Source: a virus
DNA: 25,317 nt
Direction: 5' to 3' (one strand)
IMG/VR virus record: IMGVR_UViG_3300048818_000189
Location: 1 to 25,317 of that record
Part shown: positions 15,548 to 23,666 of the stretch, one piece after another
How the letters are laid out: each line of letters begins with the position of its first letter
How positions within the stretch are numbered: the first letter of the stretch is position 1
Notes under the pieces: generated by a model
Database searches by the model: none
Told to the model about the DNA's origin: nothing
The model's input: the letters and a program-made list of their open reading frames with translations, nothing else
Program-made: the position numbers and the translations under genes

Positions 15548-18500
15548 TTAATTTCGTGAGAACAAGAATCGCGTACGCCCGCTCTTGTGAAGCTGCCGTA
15601 AATGGTCTAGTGTGTTATCTATATCGCTAGACTTAGCTCCTGGCGGGATAGTCATGTAGAGGTGATTGTGGGTGTCTCCGTTACCTCCGCCCGGTCCCGC
15701 CGCAGCCTTCTCAACCTTCTGGCTAAAACTAGCAGAAAGTACCTTCTCGTTCGGATGTAAAAGTGCGGGATATAGTCCTTGACCTCCTGGAACGTCCCAA
15801 CCTTGTGCGGCGGAACTTACGCCTGCTCCCGCTCCGGCCATAGTAACGTACGGAGTAAGAGCCGCCACAATAGTAGCTCCAGCGGCAATAGCGGCTTCTG
15901 GACCTTCGGGAGCGGCCTCAGCGGCAGCTTCGGTAGCTGCTAACCCCATCGCGCTAGTTGCTAATCCAGCATTTCCAGAACCCTCTTCAGCTTGCGCAGC
16001 CTTAGCCGTAGCCGCCGCACCGACGTCGGTAGATACTTCAGCGGCTTTAGCGGCTTTATGCGCGAACAGCTTTTGGATTTCGTGCCCCACAAACATTACG
16101 AAATCCTTAATATACAGTGCCTCTTTCTTTAAACCGGAAGCGCTATCTATCGCATCCATTTGAGCGATAGTTAATGACTTTTCGAGAACCTGTTTTAATT
16201 GTGTGGCGAGAAACTTCGTGAGCATCCGCTCCTGAGATGTTACGAAATTCAGCTCGATGTTGCGCCCCGTCTGGTAAAAAGCTTTTTCCAAACCTTGCTG
16301 CCCACTAGCCATCCTCGCGAACCCACTGTCGAACTCCCCGGCTATCTTGTCGATGGCTTGGTCGTACGGCTTCATCAACTCCTTAGCGGCTTTCTCGGAA
16401 AACTCTTGCATGCGGAGGTTATGCTCGTCGTACAACTTTTCCATGTCGCCGAGGAGCTTCTGGAGTTCCTCCTTCTGCTTGTCCGTGCGGTCGGCAGGAC
16501 CGGACCCGCCTACGTTCGCGGCCTTGGCATTTAGTGCATCCATCGCCGCTTTAAACTCGGCGTTCTCAGCTTCCTGTGATAAAGCCAAGCGCTTCGCTGC
16601 GGAAATCTCCGCATCCCCTACCTCGGCGTTCAAGCGGTCCTTTTCGGCTGCGAGCATACGCGCTTCGTGTGCCACGCGCTGGCTCAAAATCAAGTCATCC
16701 AGCTTACGATCCGCCTCAGCTTTCTTATCAACGTCTTTTTCGTACGTAGCTTGGTCGCGCTGCCGCGCCGCCTCCCGTTCATCGGCTAAGGCCGTAATCG
16801 CATTACGCGCAGTCTCTACGTCGGCAGGCTTACCAGTTCCTTCCGCAAGGTTATTAGTAGCTTCTGCTTTCTTACGCGATAGCCCGGCAGAGCGCCCGCG
16901 AAACTCACGTTCTTGCGCCTCGGTAACGGAAGCGAGCCACTGGTCCGCATTGATCTTCTGGGCGGTAAGCTGCTCATCGAGACCCTTTATGACGAGTTCG
17001 GTCATGCGCTTCTGGTGCGCGTTTTCACCAGACTCTCGAACGGTCTCAGCGCGATCTAGTTCGTCCGAACTTTTCTTTATCTCCTCGCGGTACTTCTCCC
17101 CAGCCTTTTGATCCTCGCTCGCCTTCTTGTCCCGAGCGGCTTGCTCTTGATTATCGATGGTGGTGTCTCGGCTGGCGACCGGCTTCTTCAACTCCAGAGC
17201 GCGCTTGGATTCCAGAGAATCGAGCGTCACCTTTAACTCGCGTTCGTTCAGTGCCATCGTTTCGGAAAGCTGTTCGTTGGCGAAATCTCTGCGGGTTTTC
17301 CCTTTCTCTGCGAGGGCGGTACGCTCTAATTCTATGAGATGCTTCTGGTGTGCCAGTGCTCCGCTAAGTTCAGCCTCCTGTGTGCGGGCAGGATCTTGAG
17401 ACGCGGTAGCGATCTCCTTTTTCAACCGAGCGATATCTTCGGTCGATTTTAGGAGTTTCTCATTCGCCGCCACTTGTTCTTCGGGGCCAAGCTTGCCAGA
17501 CTCCAGGGAAGCCATCGATTCTTTACGAACTTTCTCAGCTTGGGAGAGAGATTCTTTCAGAACATCAGCGTCGTGGGCGTGCGCCGCTTTGAAGCGATCC
17601 GCGCTCTCCTGATACCCCTTGTCAATTTGCTTATTGTACTCTTCGGATCGCTCCTTAGCCTCCCTAATACCGGCGAACTGCTCCTTTTGCGCTTGGAGGA
17701 GCTTGAGCTGTACTTGCAACTCGGCGGTTTCCCGCGAAGCGCCTTCTAGTCCGCTAGCTCCAAACAAAGACCCAGCGCTTTCCCCCTTGAAGATATCGCC
17801 AAGAGATTTAGGCTTCTCGCCCTTCAAGACATCTCCGGACTTCTCCTTAGGAGCGGCAAGTTCCTTCTTAGCGTTTTCCTCGATCTGCTTTTTCACCCGC
17901 GCTATTTCGGCGTCGATGGATTTCTCTGTTGCTTCTTTCCCGACTAGTACATCGGTGAGCACGGGGATGACTTTAATCACGATAGGCGCGATCTTGGCGG
18001 CCAAAGACTCCTTGAAGCGATCCCACGCGACGCCGGCAGTATTGATCTGCTCGTTAGCGGCTAGGAGATTCTTTACTAAGCTCTCATCTACGTGTCCTCC
18101 GAGTTGATCAATGACCTCGGCTAAGTGCCCCCAATCAGCTATTAGTGGCTGGAGCATAGCCGCCTGACGCTTGCCTAGGATTTCACCAGCTTTCTCGATA
18201 CGCTCAGTAGCGTCTGGTATCGCCGCGAGCTTCTCAAGCATACCGAGGAGTAACTGTCCGCTGGTATTCCCCTCTACCCCGATACTCTTCAGGGATTCAG
18301 AAACCTTCTTGCCCGTCGTAGCGGGGTGTTCTAAAGCGTCGGCTAATCGAATACTCACACGCGCTAAGCTGTCGATATTTACGTTGACTAGTGCGGCCAT
18401 TTCACTTAGGCGCTTTGTTTCCTCGAACGTGAGGTTCAAGCGATAGGCAAGATTCTGTGTGCTACGGGCTTCCTCTCCCTCGGCCTTTACGAGTCCGTAC

Positions 18501-18967
18501 CCCTCCGTAGCGAGTAAAGTTAACCCAGCGGCGGCTCCGAGGGCAACAGTTCCGACCATTCCGACCTCTGCAATGAACCCCTTCGCAATGTCCCCGGCAG
18601 CTTGTAACGGATGGGCGAGCGAGTTGCCAATAGTCTCACCAAAAGACTTCTCCGCCGCAGCGGCTTTATCCGCCGCGTCCTGGATAGCTTTCAGCCGCTT
18701 AGCTTCCTCTTCCACGATAAGATCGGTGTTATGCTTGATCGCGTCGATCCAATCGCGCTCTATCTGCTCCTGCTGGTTACGGACGCGCTGGAAGCTGCCG
18801 ACGGTTGCGTCTACGGCATCATTGGCTTGCTTTTCCCCCTCGGTGACGGACGTGGCCATGTTCGCCACGGACGCCACGAACCCCTCGTTCGCCTTGATGG
18901 CGGCGTCGTAAGCGGGAGAGACGTTCTCCGTCGCACGAATTTCTACCGAGGTGATAAGATCGGCCAT
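15548..18967 (-). CDS. Tail tape measure protein
   Basis: 1139 aa, the longest helical protein of the window. Residues 1-120 are coiled coil, 131-155 form a hydrophobic segment (VGTVALGAAAGLTLLA), and about 300-850 are long charged coiled coil rich in Glu, Lys and Ala. The C-terminus has Ala-rich helices and the typical tape measure ending GWDVPGGQGLYPALLHPNEKVLS. It sets tail length and forms the channel core; by the usual ~0.15 nm per residue it implies a tail near 170 nm. It follows the chaperone genes as expected, but four small genes lie between. GxxGLYPALLHPNE-type ends are frequent in phages of Gram-negative bacteria. Confidence 0.92.
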   Translation of the reverse strand: MADLITSVEIRATENVSPAYDAAIKANEGFVASVANMATSVTEGEKQANDAVDATVGSFQRVRNQQEQIERDWIDAIKHNTDLIVEEEAKRLKAIQDAADKAAAAEKSFGETIGNSLAHPLQAAGDIAKGFIAEVGMVGTVALGAAAGLTLLATEGYGLVKAEGEEARSTQNLAYRLNLTFEETKRLSEMAALVNVNIDSLARVSIRLADALEHPATTGKKVSESLKSIGVEGNTSGQLLLGMLEKLAAIPDATERIEKAGEILGKRQAAMLQPLIADWGHLAEVIDQLGGHVDESLVKNLLAANEQINTAGVAWDRFKESLAAKIAPIVIKVIPVLTDVLVGKEATEKSIDAEIARVKKQIEENAKKELAAPKEKSGDVLKGEKPKSLGDIFKGESAGSLFGASGLEGASRETAELQVQLKLLQAQKEQFAGIREAKERSEEYNKQIDKGYQESADRFKAAHAHDADVLKESLSQAEKVRKESMASLESGKLGPEEQVAANEKLLKSTEDIARLKKEIATASQDPARTQEAELSGALAHQKHLIELERTALAEKGKTRRDFANEQLSETMALNERELKVTLDSLESKRALELKKPVASRDTTIDNQEQAARDKKASEDQKAGEKYREEIKKSSDELDRAETVRESGENAHQKRMTELVIKGLDEQLTAQKINADQWLASVTEAQEREFRGRSAGLSRKKAEATNNLAEGTGKPADVETARNAITALADEREAARQRDQATYEKDVDKKAEADRKLDDLILSQRVAHEARMLAAEKDRLNAEVGDAEISAAKRLALSQEAENAEFKAAMDALNAKAANVGGSGPADRTDKQKEELQKLLGDMEKLYDEHNLRMQEFSEKAAKELMKPYDQAIDKIAGEFDSGFARMASGQQGLEKAFYQTGRNIELNFVTSQERMLTKFLATQLKQVLEKSLTIAQMDAIDSASGLKKEALYIKDFVMFVGHEIQKLFAHKAAKAAEVSTDVGAAATAKAAQAEEGSGNAGLATSAMGLAATEAAAEAAPEGPEAAIAAGATIVAALTPYVTMAGAGAGVSSAAQGWDVPGGQGLYPALLHPNEKVLSASFSQKVEKAAAGPGGGNGDTHNHLYMTIPPGAKSSDIDNTLDHLRQLHKSGRTRFLFSRN

Positions 18968-18974
18968 GTGTTCG

Positions 18975-19361
18975 CTATTGGAAAGTGGCGGTACTTACCT
19001 GCTTAGTACCGTTGAAAAGAATGAAGTCTATTTGGCTAACCGTCGCTAGTGGGACCGTAAATACCGGGTTGTTAGCATCCAACTTCGACCATCCCACCGT
19101 GACGGTCTTAACGGGAAAGTTGAATCCTGCGGCCGTTAAGGATATCTCTGCCGTACGCACGGTTTTGAAGTGCCCGATCAACTTCCAGATAAGCACCCAA
19201 GGACAGTTTCTGTCCGCCGTACATCGAGAGTCTGCGCTGTGCTGAATGTGGACTATACGGACGGAGACTCCGTGATCGACTGCCGCGTAGCCGTCCTGGA
19301 ACTTTCCCGTCTGCGCGCCCGCAGGAATCGGGATCAAAAGCAATAATACAAGAAGTTTCAT
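18975..19361 (-). CDS. Small exported protein
   Basis: 128 aa from ATG at 19361, chosen because it gives a clear signal peptide (MKLLVLLLLIPIPAGAQ, signal peptidase I site after AGA or AGAQ) and overlaps the upstream TGA as ATGA. The mature part is ~110 residues of beta-type sequence with two cysteines (SRCTADRNCPW) that could form a disulfide in the periplasm. No family recognised. The stop is eight bases before the tape measure start. A structural tail part with a signal peptide is unusual, so an envelope or exclusion function is possible, but this is inference. Confidence 0.7.
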   Translation of the reverse strand: MKLLVLLLLIPIPAGAQTGKFQDGYAAVDHGVSVRIVHIQHSADSRCTADRNCPWVLIWKLIGHFKTVRTAEISLTAAGFNFPVKTVTVGWSKLDANNPVFTVPLATVSQIDFILFNGTKQVSTATFQ

Positions 19362-19522
19362 AACCGCCCGCCGAGAATCCAGAACAGTAGCAAGATAATA
19401 AGTATGGTTCCGATCCCGATGCCGGGGCCAGACCAAGGAACTTCGTTGCCCCATCGGTTGTGCCCCCAATAGCCGAACCCGCCGCCAAAAACAAACAGCA
19501 AAACGATGAGAAGTAAAATCAT
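19358..19522 (-). CDS. Small glycine-rich membrane protein, 54 aa
   Basis: Starts MILLLIVLLFVFGGGFGYWG, has a short polar loop (HNRWGNEVPWSGPG) and a second hydrophobic segment (IGIGTILIILLLFWILGG). This two-helix hairpin with Gly and Trp resembles small DUF3309-like membrane proteins found in many Proteobacteria. Strong ribosome binding site GGAGGAAAC five to six bases before the ATG. Both ends overlap neighbours as ATGA, so it is translationally coupled. A holin-like role is conceivable from size and topology but unsupported otherwise. Confidence 0.75.
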   Translation of the reverse strand: MILLLIVLLFVFGGGFGYWGHNRWGNEVPWSGPGIGIGTILIILLLFWILGGRL

Positions 19523-19722
19523 GTTTCCTCCTTCCACTCGACTACGTACTTAATGTTTCCGACTTTGCCGGAGAATTGATGGCAGAACTTGTGCCCAGCC
19601 AGCAGCCAGCATTTGATCTTGACCCGCTTAACTCGCCCGGACTGCAAAGAACTGTGCACTCCGGAATCCTCTAGCTCCAAAACCGATGTGCAGATCCTCT
19701 CCGATGTCTGTAATACTGCCAC
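19519..19722 (-). CDS. Small basic hypothetical protein
   Basis: 67 aa from a GTG at 19722, one base after the stop of the 267-aa gene; the stop overlaps the next ATG as ATGA. Contains a basic patch (SGRVKRVKIKCWLLAGHKFC) and a beta-rich end (KVGNIKYVVEWKE). Three cysteines. No signal or membrane segment is seen and no family is recognised. The end-to-end coupling on both sides is the main support. Confidence 0.6.
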   Translation of the reverse strand: MAVLQTSERICTSVLELEDSGVHSSLQSGRVKRVKIKCWLLAGHKFCHQFSGKVGNIKYVVEWKEET

Positions 19723-19723
19723 T

Positions 19724-20527
19724 TCATATCTTCTCGGATTTCTTCAGCTCCGCCGTGGCGATGGCGGTAGATTTCAACCTATAATCCAGGGAAGCTTCGA
19801 GTTCAGCGATATCGCGCTTCGCCGTCGTAATTACCCGCAGCGCTTCTTGGGTCGGCTTGGTCCCCGCCGCATCGTGGAGGCTCATGATTTCTTGCAGCGA
19901 CACGAGGTCGCGCCTACGTGCGTCTAACTCCGATACCAACGCCGCCGTCATGCTGCTGTTCACCAGCGTATGGATCTGGTCGAGTTTTCCGCCCTGTGAT
20001 TTGGCGACCTCCGCCGCGAGTTCGCGTGCATCTTCGGCATCCTTACGCGCCCATCTACGGTCCCTCATAGCAACTATCCACGTCCCGCAAAACGCAAGAA
20101 TTCCTCCTACCAAGATATAGACTTGGGATAGGTTAGCGCTGTGAGAATTACGCTCAATCGTTTCCTGAAGCTTTTGCGACTGATCCCGCACCCCTTGCGC
20201 TGTAGAGGTAGATTCCGTCAATGCTCTCAACGCCAAAGCGTAGCTATCCTGAGCGGTGTTCAGTAATTCTCCAGAATTCTGCTGGGCTGTTTTCGATGCG
20301 GTTTTTACCGCGTCTGTCGCGGTAGCTCTTGATGCTGCCAGTTTGGACAACGTTGCGGCGAGCGCTGCCTTTTCTTTTTCCGCCGTAGCTCGGGCGGACT
20401 CGGAAGCGGCCAACCGGGCCTTCAGATCAGCCTCGGACTTGGTATCCGCGAACCCCTGTAGCCCTACGATACCGGCCCAGAGACAAACTACCAAGATTAA
20501 ACGTGCCGTAAAAACTCTATCGTTCAT
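19724..20527 (-). CDS. Membrane-anchored coiled-coil protein
   Basis: 267 aa. Residues 8-26 form a signal peptide or first membrane segment; 30-130 are Ala/Lys/Glu-rich coiled coil; 136-154 (VYILVGGILAFCGTWIVAM) form a second membrane segment followed by basic RDRRWARK; 160-267 are coiled coil again. Topology would place the first coiled coil in the periplasm and the second in the cytoplasm. ATG at 20527 has AAAGGT six bases upstream. It heads a four-gene coupled cluster inserted between chaperones and tape measure. No family is recognised; it could be a host-interaction or superinfection-exclusion protein, an inference from location signals only. Confidence 0.65.
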   Translation of the reverse strand: MNDRVFTARLILVVCLWAGIVGLQGFADTKSEADLKARLAASESARATAEKEKAALAATLSKLAASRATATDAVKTASKTAQQNSGELLNTAQDSYALALRALTESTSTAQGVRDQSQKLQETIERNSHSANLSQVYILVGGILAFCGTWIVAMRDRRWARKDAEDARELAAEVAKSQGGKLDQIHTLVNSSMTAALVSELDARRRDLVSLQEIMSLHDAAGTKPTQEALRVITTAKRDIAELEASLDYRLKSTAIATAELKKSEKI

Positions 20528-20535
20528 GTGTACCT

Positions 20536-21446
20536 TTAGCGCGTAGGGAACCCAGGGAAGCCCTTCGGGTACCGGGGGGTAGTTAGGGGTGGGGAACCCC
20601 CTTCCGGGCTAGCCTTGGGCTCCGTAGCGCTGGCAACGGGCATCGTACCGCCCGCTTCCGCCCGCTCGGCGGCTTCGGCCTGTCGAATCAGCTCTTCCGT
20701 ACGCTTCATCATCGCCTTGGCATACTCCGGGATAGGCCCGCAGCGGGGGATGCTTCGAGGGAGGTTCCTCGGATCACCACAGAATTCCTTCGGAGGCCGT
20801 TCGTTCGAAGAGGCCCGTTGCCCGCCCGATTGAGCCCGAGAACTACCACGCTTAAGCTTGAGCCCGACAAGCAGCAGTTGGTCGAGTCCTTGTTCCACCA
20901 GAGGAGGGTTATCGTTGATATATTCAAGGAAGTCATTCAGTTCGGGAAGGGTGAGGGAGTAAATCGTATCATAGGTCCACCCCGTAGCATTGATTACGCG
21001 CCCTAGTATGACGGGCCAATCTATGTCGGCCCATTTCTTTACCGGGGCGCCAGCTCTTCCGGGCTTCTGACCTTCTTCGTCTCCTTGGGACTGTTGCCGG
21101 TAGCCGCCGCGAACGCCTCGCGGTAGTTGTCGAGTGTCACGAACTCCTCGAACTCCGCATCGCTCATGTTGGGGTAGTTGCGGAGTACTGCGGAATGGAT
21201 CACCGTCTTAAAGGCGTCAGCTCGCGCCCGCACGAAGGCGTTGACCTTTGAAAGATAATTCACATGATCTTCCACGTCTGCCTCCGCTGGAGGAGCGGAG
21301 AACGGGACCGGAGTATTCAGGTCCATCGCCTCCGCTATCTTCTGGTCGAGCATCTGACCGACCGTGAGCGGTGGAATAATAATCCACCCGTCGAGGTGTT
21401 CGAAGGCAACGCCCCGGTGCTTTGCTTTTTCGTTGAGAAGGGTCAT
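20536..21446 (-). CDS. Tail assembly chaperone GT fusion made by -1 frameshift
   Basis: After the G frame stops at 21039-21041, the -1 frame stays open to TAA at 20536-20538. It encodes KKWADIDWPVIL, then TGWTYDTIYSLTLPELNDFL, the typical T-domain signature of siphovirus G/GT chaperones, followed by a low-complexity tail (about 120 residues, rich in Pro, Gly, Glu) that recruits or coats tape measure protein. The -1 frame contains no ATG, GTG or TTG before 20898, so the T domain can hardly be made except by frameshifting. No classical XXXYYYZ heptamer is seen; CCCGGAA at 21063-21057 allows P-site re-pairing and is the best candidate. The last 31 codons lie within the palindromic element at 20538-20631. 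Confidence 0.7.
20538..20631. repeat. Imperfect palindromic element, copy B, inside a coding region
   Basis: This 94-bp imperfect inverted repeat has AGCGCGTAGGGAACCCAGGG on the left and the matching complement of CTTGGGCTCCGTAGCGCT on the right. The core GGGTAGTTAGGGGT (20577-20590) is shared with copy A at 9919-9932, and the right flank CTTCCGGGCTAGCCTTGGGCT resembles that of copy A. It encodes the Pro/Gly-rich C-terminus of the GT protein (minus strand). Confidence 0.55.
21039..21446 (-). CDS. Tail assembly chaperone G
   Basis: 135 aa. GWIIIPPLTVGQMLDQKIAE, then an acidic linker and a helical core (VNYLSKVNAFVRARADAFKTVIHSAVLRNYPNMSDAEFEEFVTLDN) with the ending ATGNSPKE. This is the usual layout of the first product of the siphovirus chaperone pair, directly after the major tail protein in gene order and about 2 kb before the tape measure. 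It keeps tape measure and tail tube subunits soluble during assembly. ATG at 21446. An HNH gene on the other strand now separates it from the major tail protein gene. Confidence 0.8.
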   Translation of the reverse strand: MTLLNEKAKHRGVAFEHLDGWIIIPPLTVGQMLDQKIAEAMDLNTPVPFSAPPAEADVEDHVNYLSKVNAFVRARADAFKTVIHSAVLRNYPNMSDAEFEEFVTLDNYREAFAAATGNSPKETKKVRSPEELAPR

Positions 21447-21474
21447 TTAGTCCGTATACAGATAAGCGTAGTAG

Positions 21475-21480
21475 TATAAT
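21475..21480 (+). promoter_or_regulatory. TATAAT box six bases before the HNH start codon
   Basis: Perfect TATAAT, then GGTTAT, then ATG at 21487. A start site 6-8 bases after the box would fall on the ATG, predicting a leaderless mRNA. No good -35 is seen. The GIY-YIG gene at 23634 has the same spacing. Confidence 0.5.
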
Positions 21481-21486
21481 GGTTAT

Positions 21487-22140
21487 ATGAAAGAAAACCC
21501 GAAGGCTCCGAAACCACTTCCGCCGCTAACACCAGCGGACATAACTCGCTTTCGTTCGAAGGTTATTGTCAAAGGTCCAGATGAATGCTGGCCCTGGTTC
21601 GATGGTAATCCCTGTCCATTTATTTATGTTAAAACCGATCAGGGAGTTCGACGTTTACGTGCGAGCCGCATCGCATACTTTCTTACGTACGGAGAAGACC
21701 CATTCCCGTTATTCGCTTGTCATAAATGCGATAACCAAGGTTGTAGTAACGGATCCCATATTTTCAAGGGAACACATCAGGACAACATGGATGATGCTGT
21801 CAGTAAAGGGCGAATGGCTAGTGGCGAAAACCACGGACTGCATAAACACCCAGAACGAATCGCGAGAGGGGACCGTAGCGCCTCCCGTCTACATCCTGAC
21901 AAGGTAGCTCGGGGAGCTAACCATGGTCTAGTAAAACACCCCGAGCGGCATTGGTCAAAACTCCATCCGGACGCGGAATATTCGAAGGGAGAGAAAAATG
22001 GAAGAGCTAAACTTACAGCAATCCAAGCAAGAGAAATTCGAAGCGATAAACGTCCGGATACCACTATAGCGAAACAGTACAATGTCTCTCCGGCCACCGT
22101 TTGGTTTATCAAGAAAGGGCTCACTTGGAAAGACGCTTAA
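21487..22140 (+). CDS. HNH homing endonuclease with HPER repeats and C-terminal HTH
   Basis: 217 aa, related throughout to the protein at 13875 (PDECWPW, LRASRIAYFLTYGEDPFPLFACHKCDN). HNH core: C78-H79, C81, C86, N88, H91, then KGTHQDNMDDAVSKGR. Residues 113-172 are short repeats of the type KHPERIARG.xxH. KLTAIQAREIR ... YNVSPATVWFIKKG (175-211) is a helix-turn-helix that would read DNA outside the nuclease site. It lies between major tail protein and chaperone G on the strand opposite to both, the usual place of a free-standing homing gene. No ribosome binding site precedes the ATG; see the TATAAT box at 21475. Confidence 0.88.
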   Translation: MKENPKAPKPLPPLTPADITRFRSKVIVKGPDECWPWFDGNPCPFIYVKTDQGVRRLRASRIAYFLTYGEDPFPLFACHKCDNQGCSNGSHIFKGTHQDNMDDAVSKGRMASGENHGLHKHPERIARGDRSASRLHPDKVARGANHGLVKHPERHWSKLHPDAEYSKGEKNGRAKLTAIQAREIRSDKRPDTTIAKQYNVSPATVWFIKKGLTWKDA

Positions 22141-22161
22141 CGCTCCCCTAGACGTTCTAGG

Positions 22162-22914
22162 TCAGTCCGAGTACATATAACAAATATTCCCCAAACTGTC
22201 GCTGAAGGCGGAGCACTCGTAATCCGGGATTGACCAATCGGTGTTCTTCTGCGGGATTCCGAACTTGGTGAAAGTGCAGCCCGGAAAACGCATGGCCAAG
22301 TTGTTCGACCAGTTGTTATTGAATACCCACAGCTCGATCAGCGGCTGGGCACCCATCGGCTTGTTCGGGATGGCGACGTTATGGCCGGTCGTCAAGCTAT
22401 ATACGTAGCTAATCTGGATGGTCCCAGTCTCGGCGCTAGCGAACGTGTAGACGCCGGTACTATTCACTACCTCATACTGACCCTGTGTCGGAGCCGTCGT
22501 CACCAATTCCATCTGGTTGCCGTTGGCGTCAAGCACGCCTTGATCAGCTACGAACGTACCGGAGCCGGGAGGCGCGATGGTGATGGTCGCCGCCGCCGTG
22601 TGCTGCTCGTTCGGGACGATGATGTCCTGCCCGGTCTGCACCGTGCCGCTGAACATGAGATCATTTAAAAGCTTGAGTCCCAGCCGCGCCCACTTGATCT
22701 TGATATCCACTTTTCCCTCGCCGCGAGCGACTGCGACGGGATATTGGTACTGGCCCATCAAGGGCTTGTTGGCGAAGGTGAACTCCGTAGAGATATCCTG
22801 GAGTGTCACCATCTGTTGCGGCGTCGGATTTCCTGCCGCGTTGATGCCATAAGGACGGGCAAATGCCGAGCCGATTCCGAACTGATAAAATTCAACAACT
22901 GCTGCTGACGGCAT
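22162..22914 (-). CDS. Major tail (tube) protein
   Basis: 250 aa, mostly beta-type. Position just before the chaperone pair, the size and segments such as VTLQDISTEFTFANKPLMGQ, KVDIKIKWARLGLKLLNDLMF and QPLIELWVFN ... NLAMRFPGCTFTKFGI fit the siphovirus tail tube family. It polymerises into the tail tube around the tape measure. AGGAAA lies about 8 bases before the ATG at 22914. A central insert (about 110-165: TIAPPGSGTFVADQGV ... TAPTQGQYEVVNSTGVYTF) resembles the decoration inserted in DUF2163 here (LVTSGPTSGQYVVSGSTYTF), suggesting a shared immunoglobulin-like or beta module. Confidence 0.8.
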   Translation of the reverse strand: MPSAAVVEFYQFGIGSAFARPYGINAAGNPTPQQMVTLQDISTEFTFANKPLMGQYQYPVAVARGEGKVDIKIKWARLGLKLLNDLMFSGTVQTGQDIIVPNEQHTAAATITIAPPGSGTFVADQGVLDANGNQMELVTTAPTQGQYEVVNSTGVYTFASAETGTIQISYVYSLTTGHNVAIPNKPMGAQPLIELWVFNNNWSNNLAMRFPGCTFTKFGIPQKNTDWSIPDYECSAFSDSLGNICYMYSD

Positions 22915-22938
22915 ACGTTTAATTTCCTGGTTTCAGTT

Positions 22939-23634
22939 TTAGATAAGAGACGCGGCGGTATGTTTTGCCGCCCAAGTTTCTCGCATCTTACGCTTAGTCT
23001 CTTCACTATGCGTACGACCTAACATTCCCTTATGATTCTCGCGCATGGCCTTCCGAGCTTTACTACCGTGGTGTAGTCCTGTGTGCGCCTTCGCGATTTT
23101 ATCCTTCGTTTCTTGTAAATGTACCGTACCGATACGAGAAGGAGGACGGTTACCAATACGGAGCTGAGACGTACTCATCTTCCTACGTGTAGCTTTTGAA
23201 GCAATTTTTCCGAGGAGACTATTACGAATTTTCTCTCTTATCTCCGGCGGGCGTGGAAAGAGCTTATCACGGGCTGACTGTGGAAGTGGCCTTCCTGTTA
23301 ATGCTTTACTAATCTTCCTTCTCATCGCCTTTGACATCGGGGCACAAATGCCGTCGCCGCCGTTTGTTAAGTTATAACCAAAACCTCGTATGTTAGACTT
23401 CAGACGCTTGATGTGATATTTCTCAAGGCTATCCAAGTTTTTCGCGGTTGCCAAACATATCCGGCGAATCTGAAAGGCTTCTGCCCCGTACTTCCTGATA
23501 GCACAGTGGATCGGGTACTTCGAACCTTTACGGGCATCATTACAATGTATCTTCCAACGTTGCTGCCATGTGGTGAGAGTCTTCCCAACGTACCGTTTAC
23601 CGTTCACGGTGTTCGTAGCGCAATAGATCTCCAT
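22939..23634 (-). CDS. GIY-YIG homing endonuclease with NUMOD3 repeats
   Basis: 231 aa. GIY-YIG nuclease domain 1-92: IYCATNTVNGKRYVGKT (IY at 3-4, YVG at 15-17), catalytic R26 (QQRWKIH), E71 (SLEKYHI) and FGYNLTNGG. The C-terminal two thirds carries five or six NUMOD3-type DNA-binding repeats (RRKISKALTG, REKIRNSLLG, RRKMSTSQL, KDKIAKAHTG, KRKMRETW). This is a Seg-like free-standing homing endonuclease. It is in the same orientation as the tail genes, between the 165-aa protein and the major tail protein. TATAAT lies six bases before the ATG, with AGG in between as a minimal ribosome binding site. Confidence 0.9.
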   Translation of the reverse strand: MEIYCATNTVNGKRYVGKTLTTWQQRWKIHCNDARKGSKYPIHCAIRKYGAEAFQIRRICLATAKNLDSLEKYHIKRLKSNIRGFGYNLTNGGDGICAPMSKAMRRKISKALTGRPLPQSARDKLFPRPPEIREKIRNSLLGKIASKATRRKMSTSQLRIGNRPPSRIGTVHLQETKDKIAKAHTGLHHGSKARKAMRENHKGMLGRTHSEETKRKMRETWAAKHTAASLI

Positions 23635-23640
23635 AGACCT

Positions 23641-23646
23641 ATTATA
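23641..23646 (-). promoter_or_regulatory. TATAAT box six bases before the GIY-YIG start codon
   Basis: Minus strand TATAAT, AGGTCT, ATG at 23634. This is the same box-to-ATG distance as in the HNH gene at 21487, implying a very short or no leader. It would let the endonuclease be expressed independently of the tail operon. Confidence 0.5.
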
Positions 23647-23666
23647 CCTTAAGCAAACTGGTAAAA

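Noticed and set aside
16347-17111. Plus-strand open frame opposite the tape measure gene
   Set aside because: Ser/Ala-rich antisense of a Glu/Lys/Ala coiled coil; a typical shadow. The same applies to frames at 17619-18107 and 18459-18911.
19108-19494. 128-aa minus-strand frame overlapping the secreted protein gene
   Set aside because: The alternative frames give a chain of three genes with ATGA overlaps, a signal peptide and a strong ribosome binding site; this frame has none.
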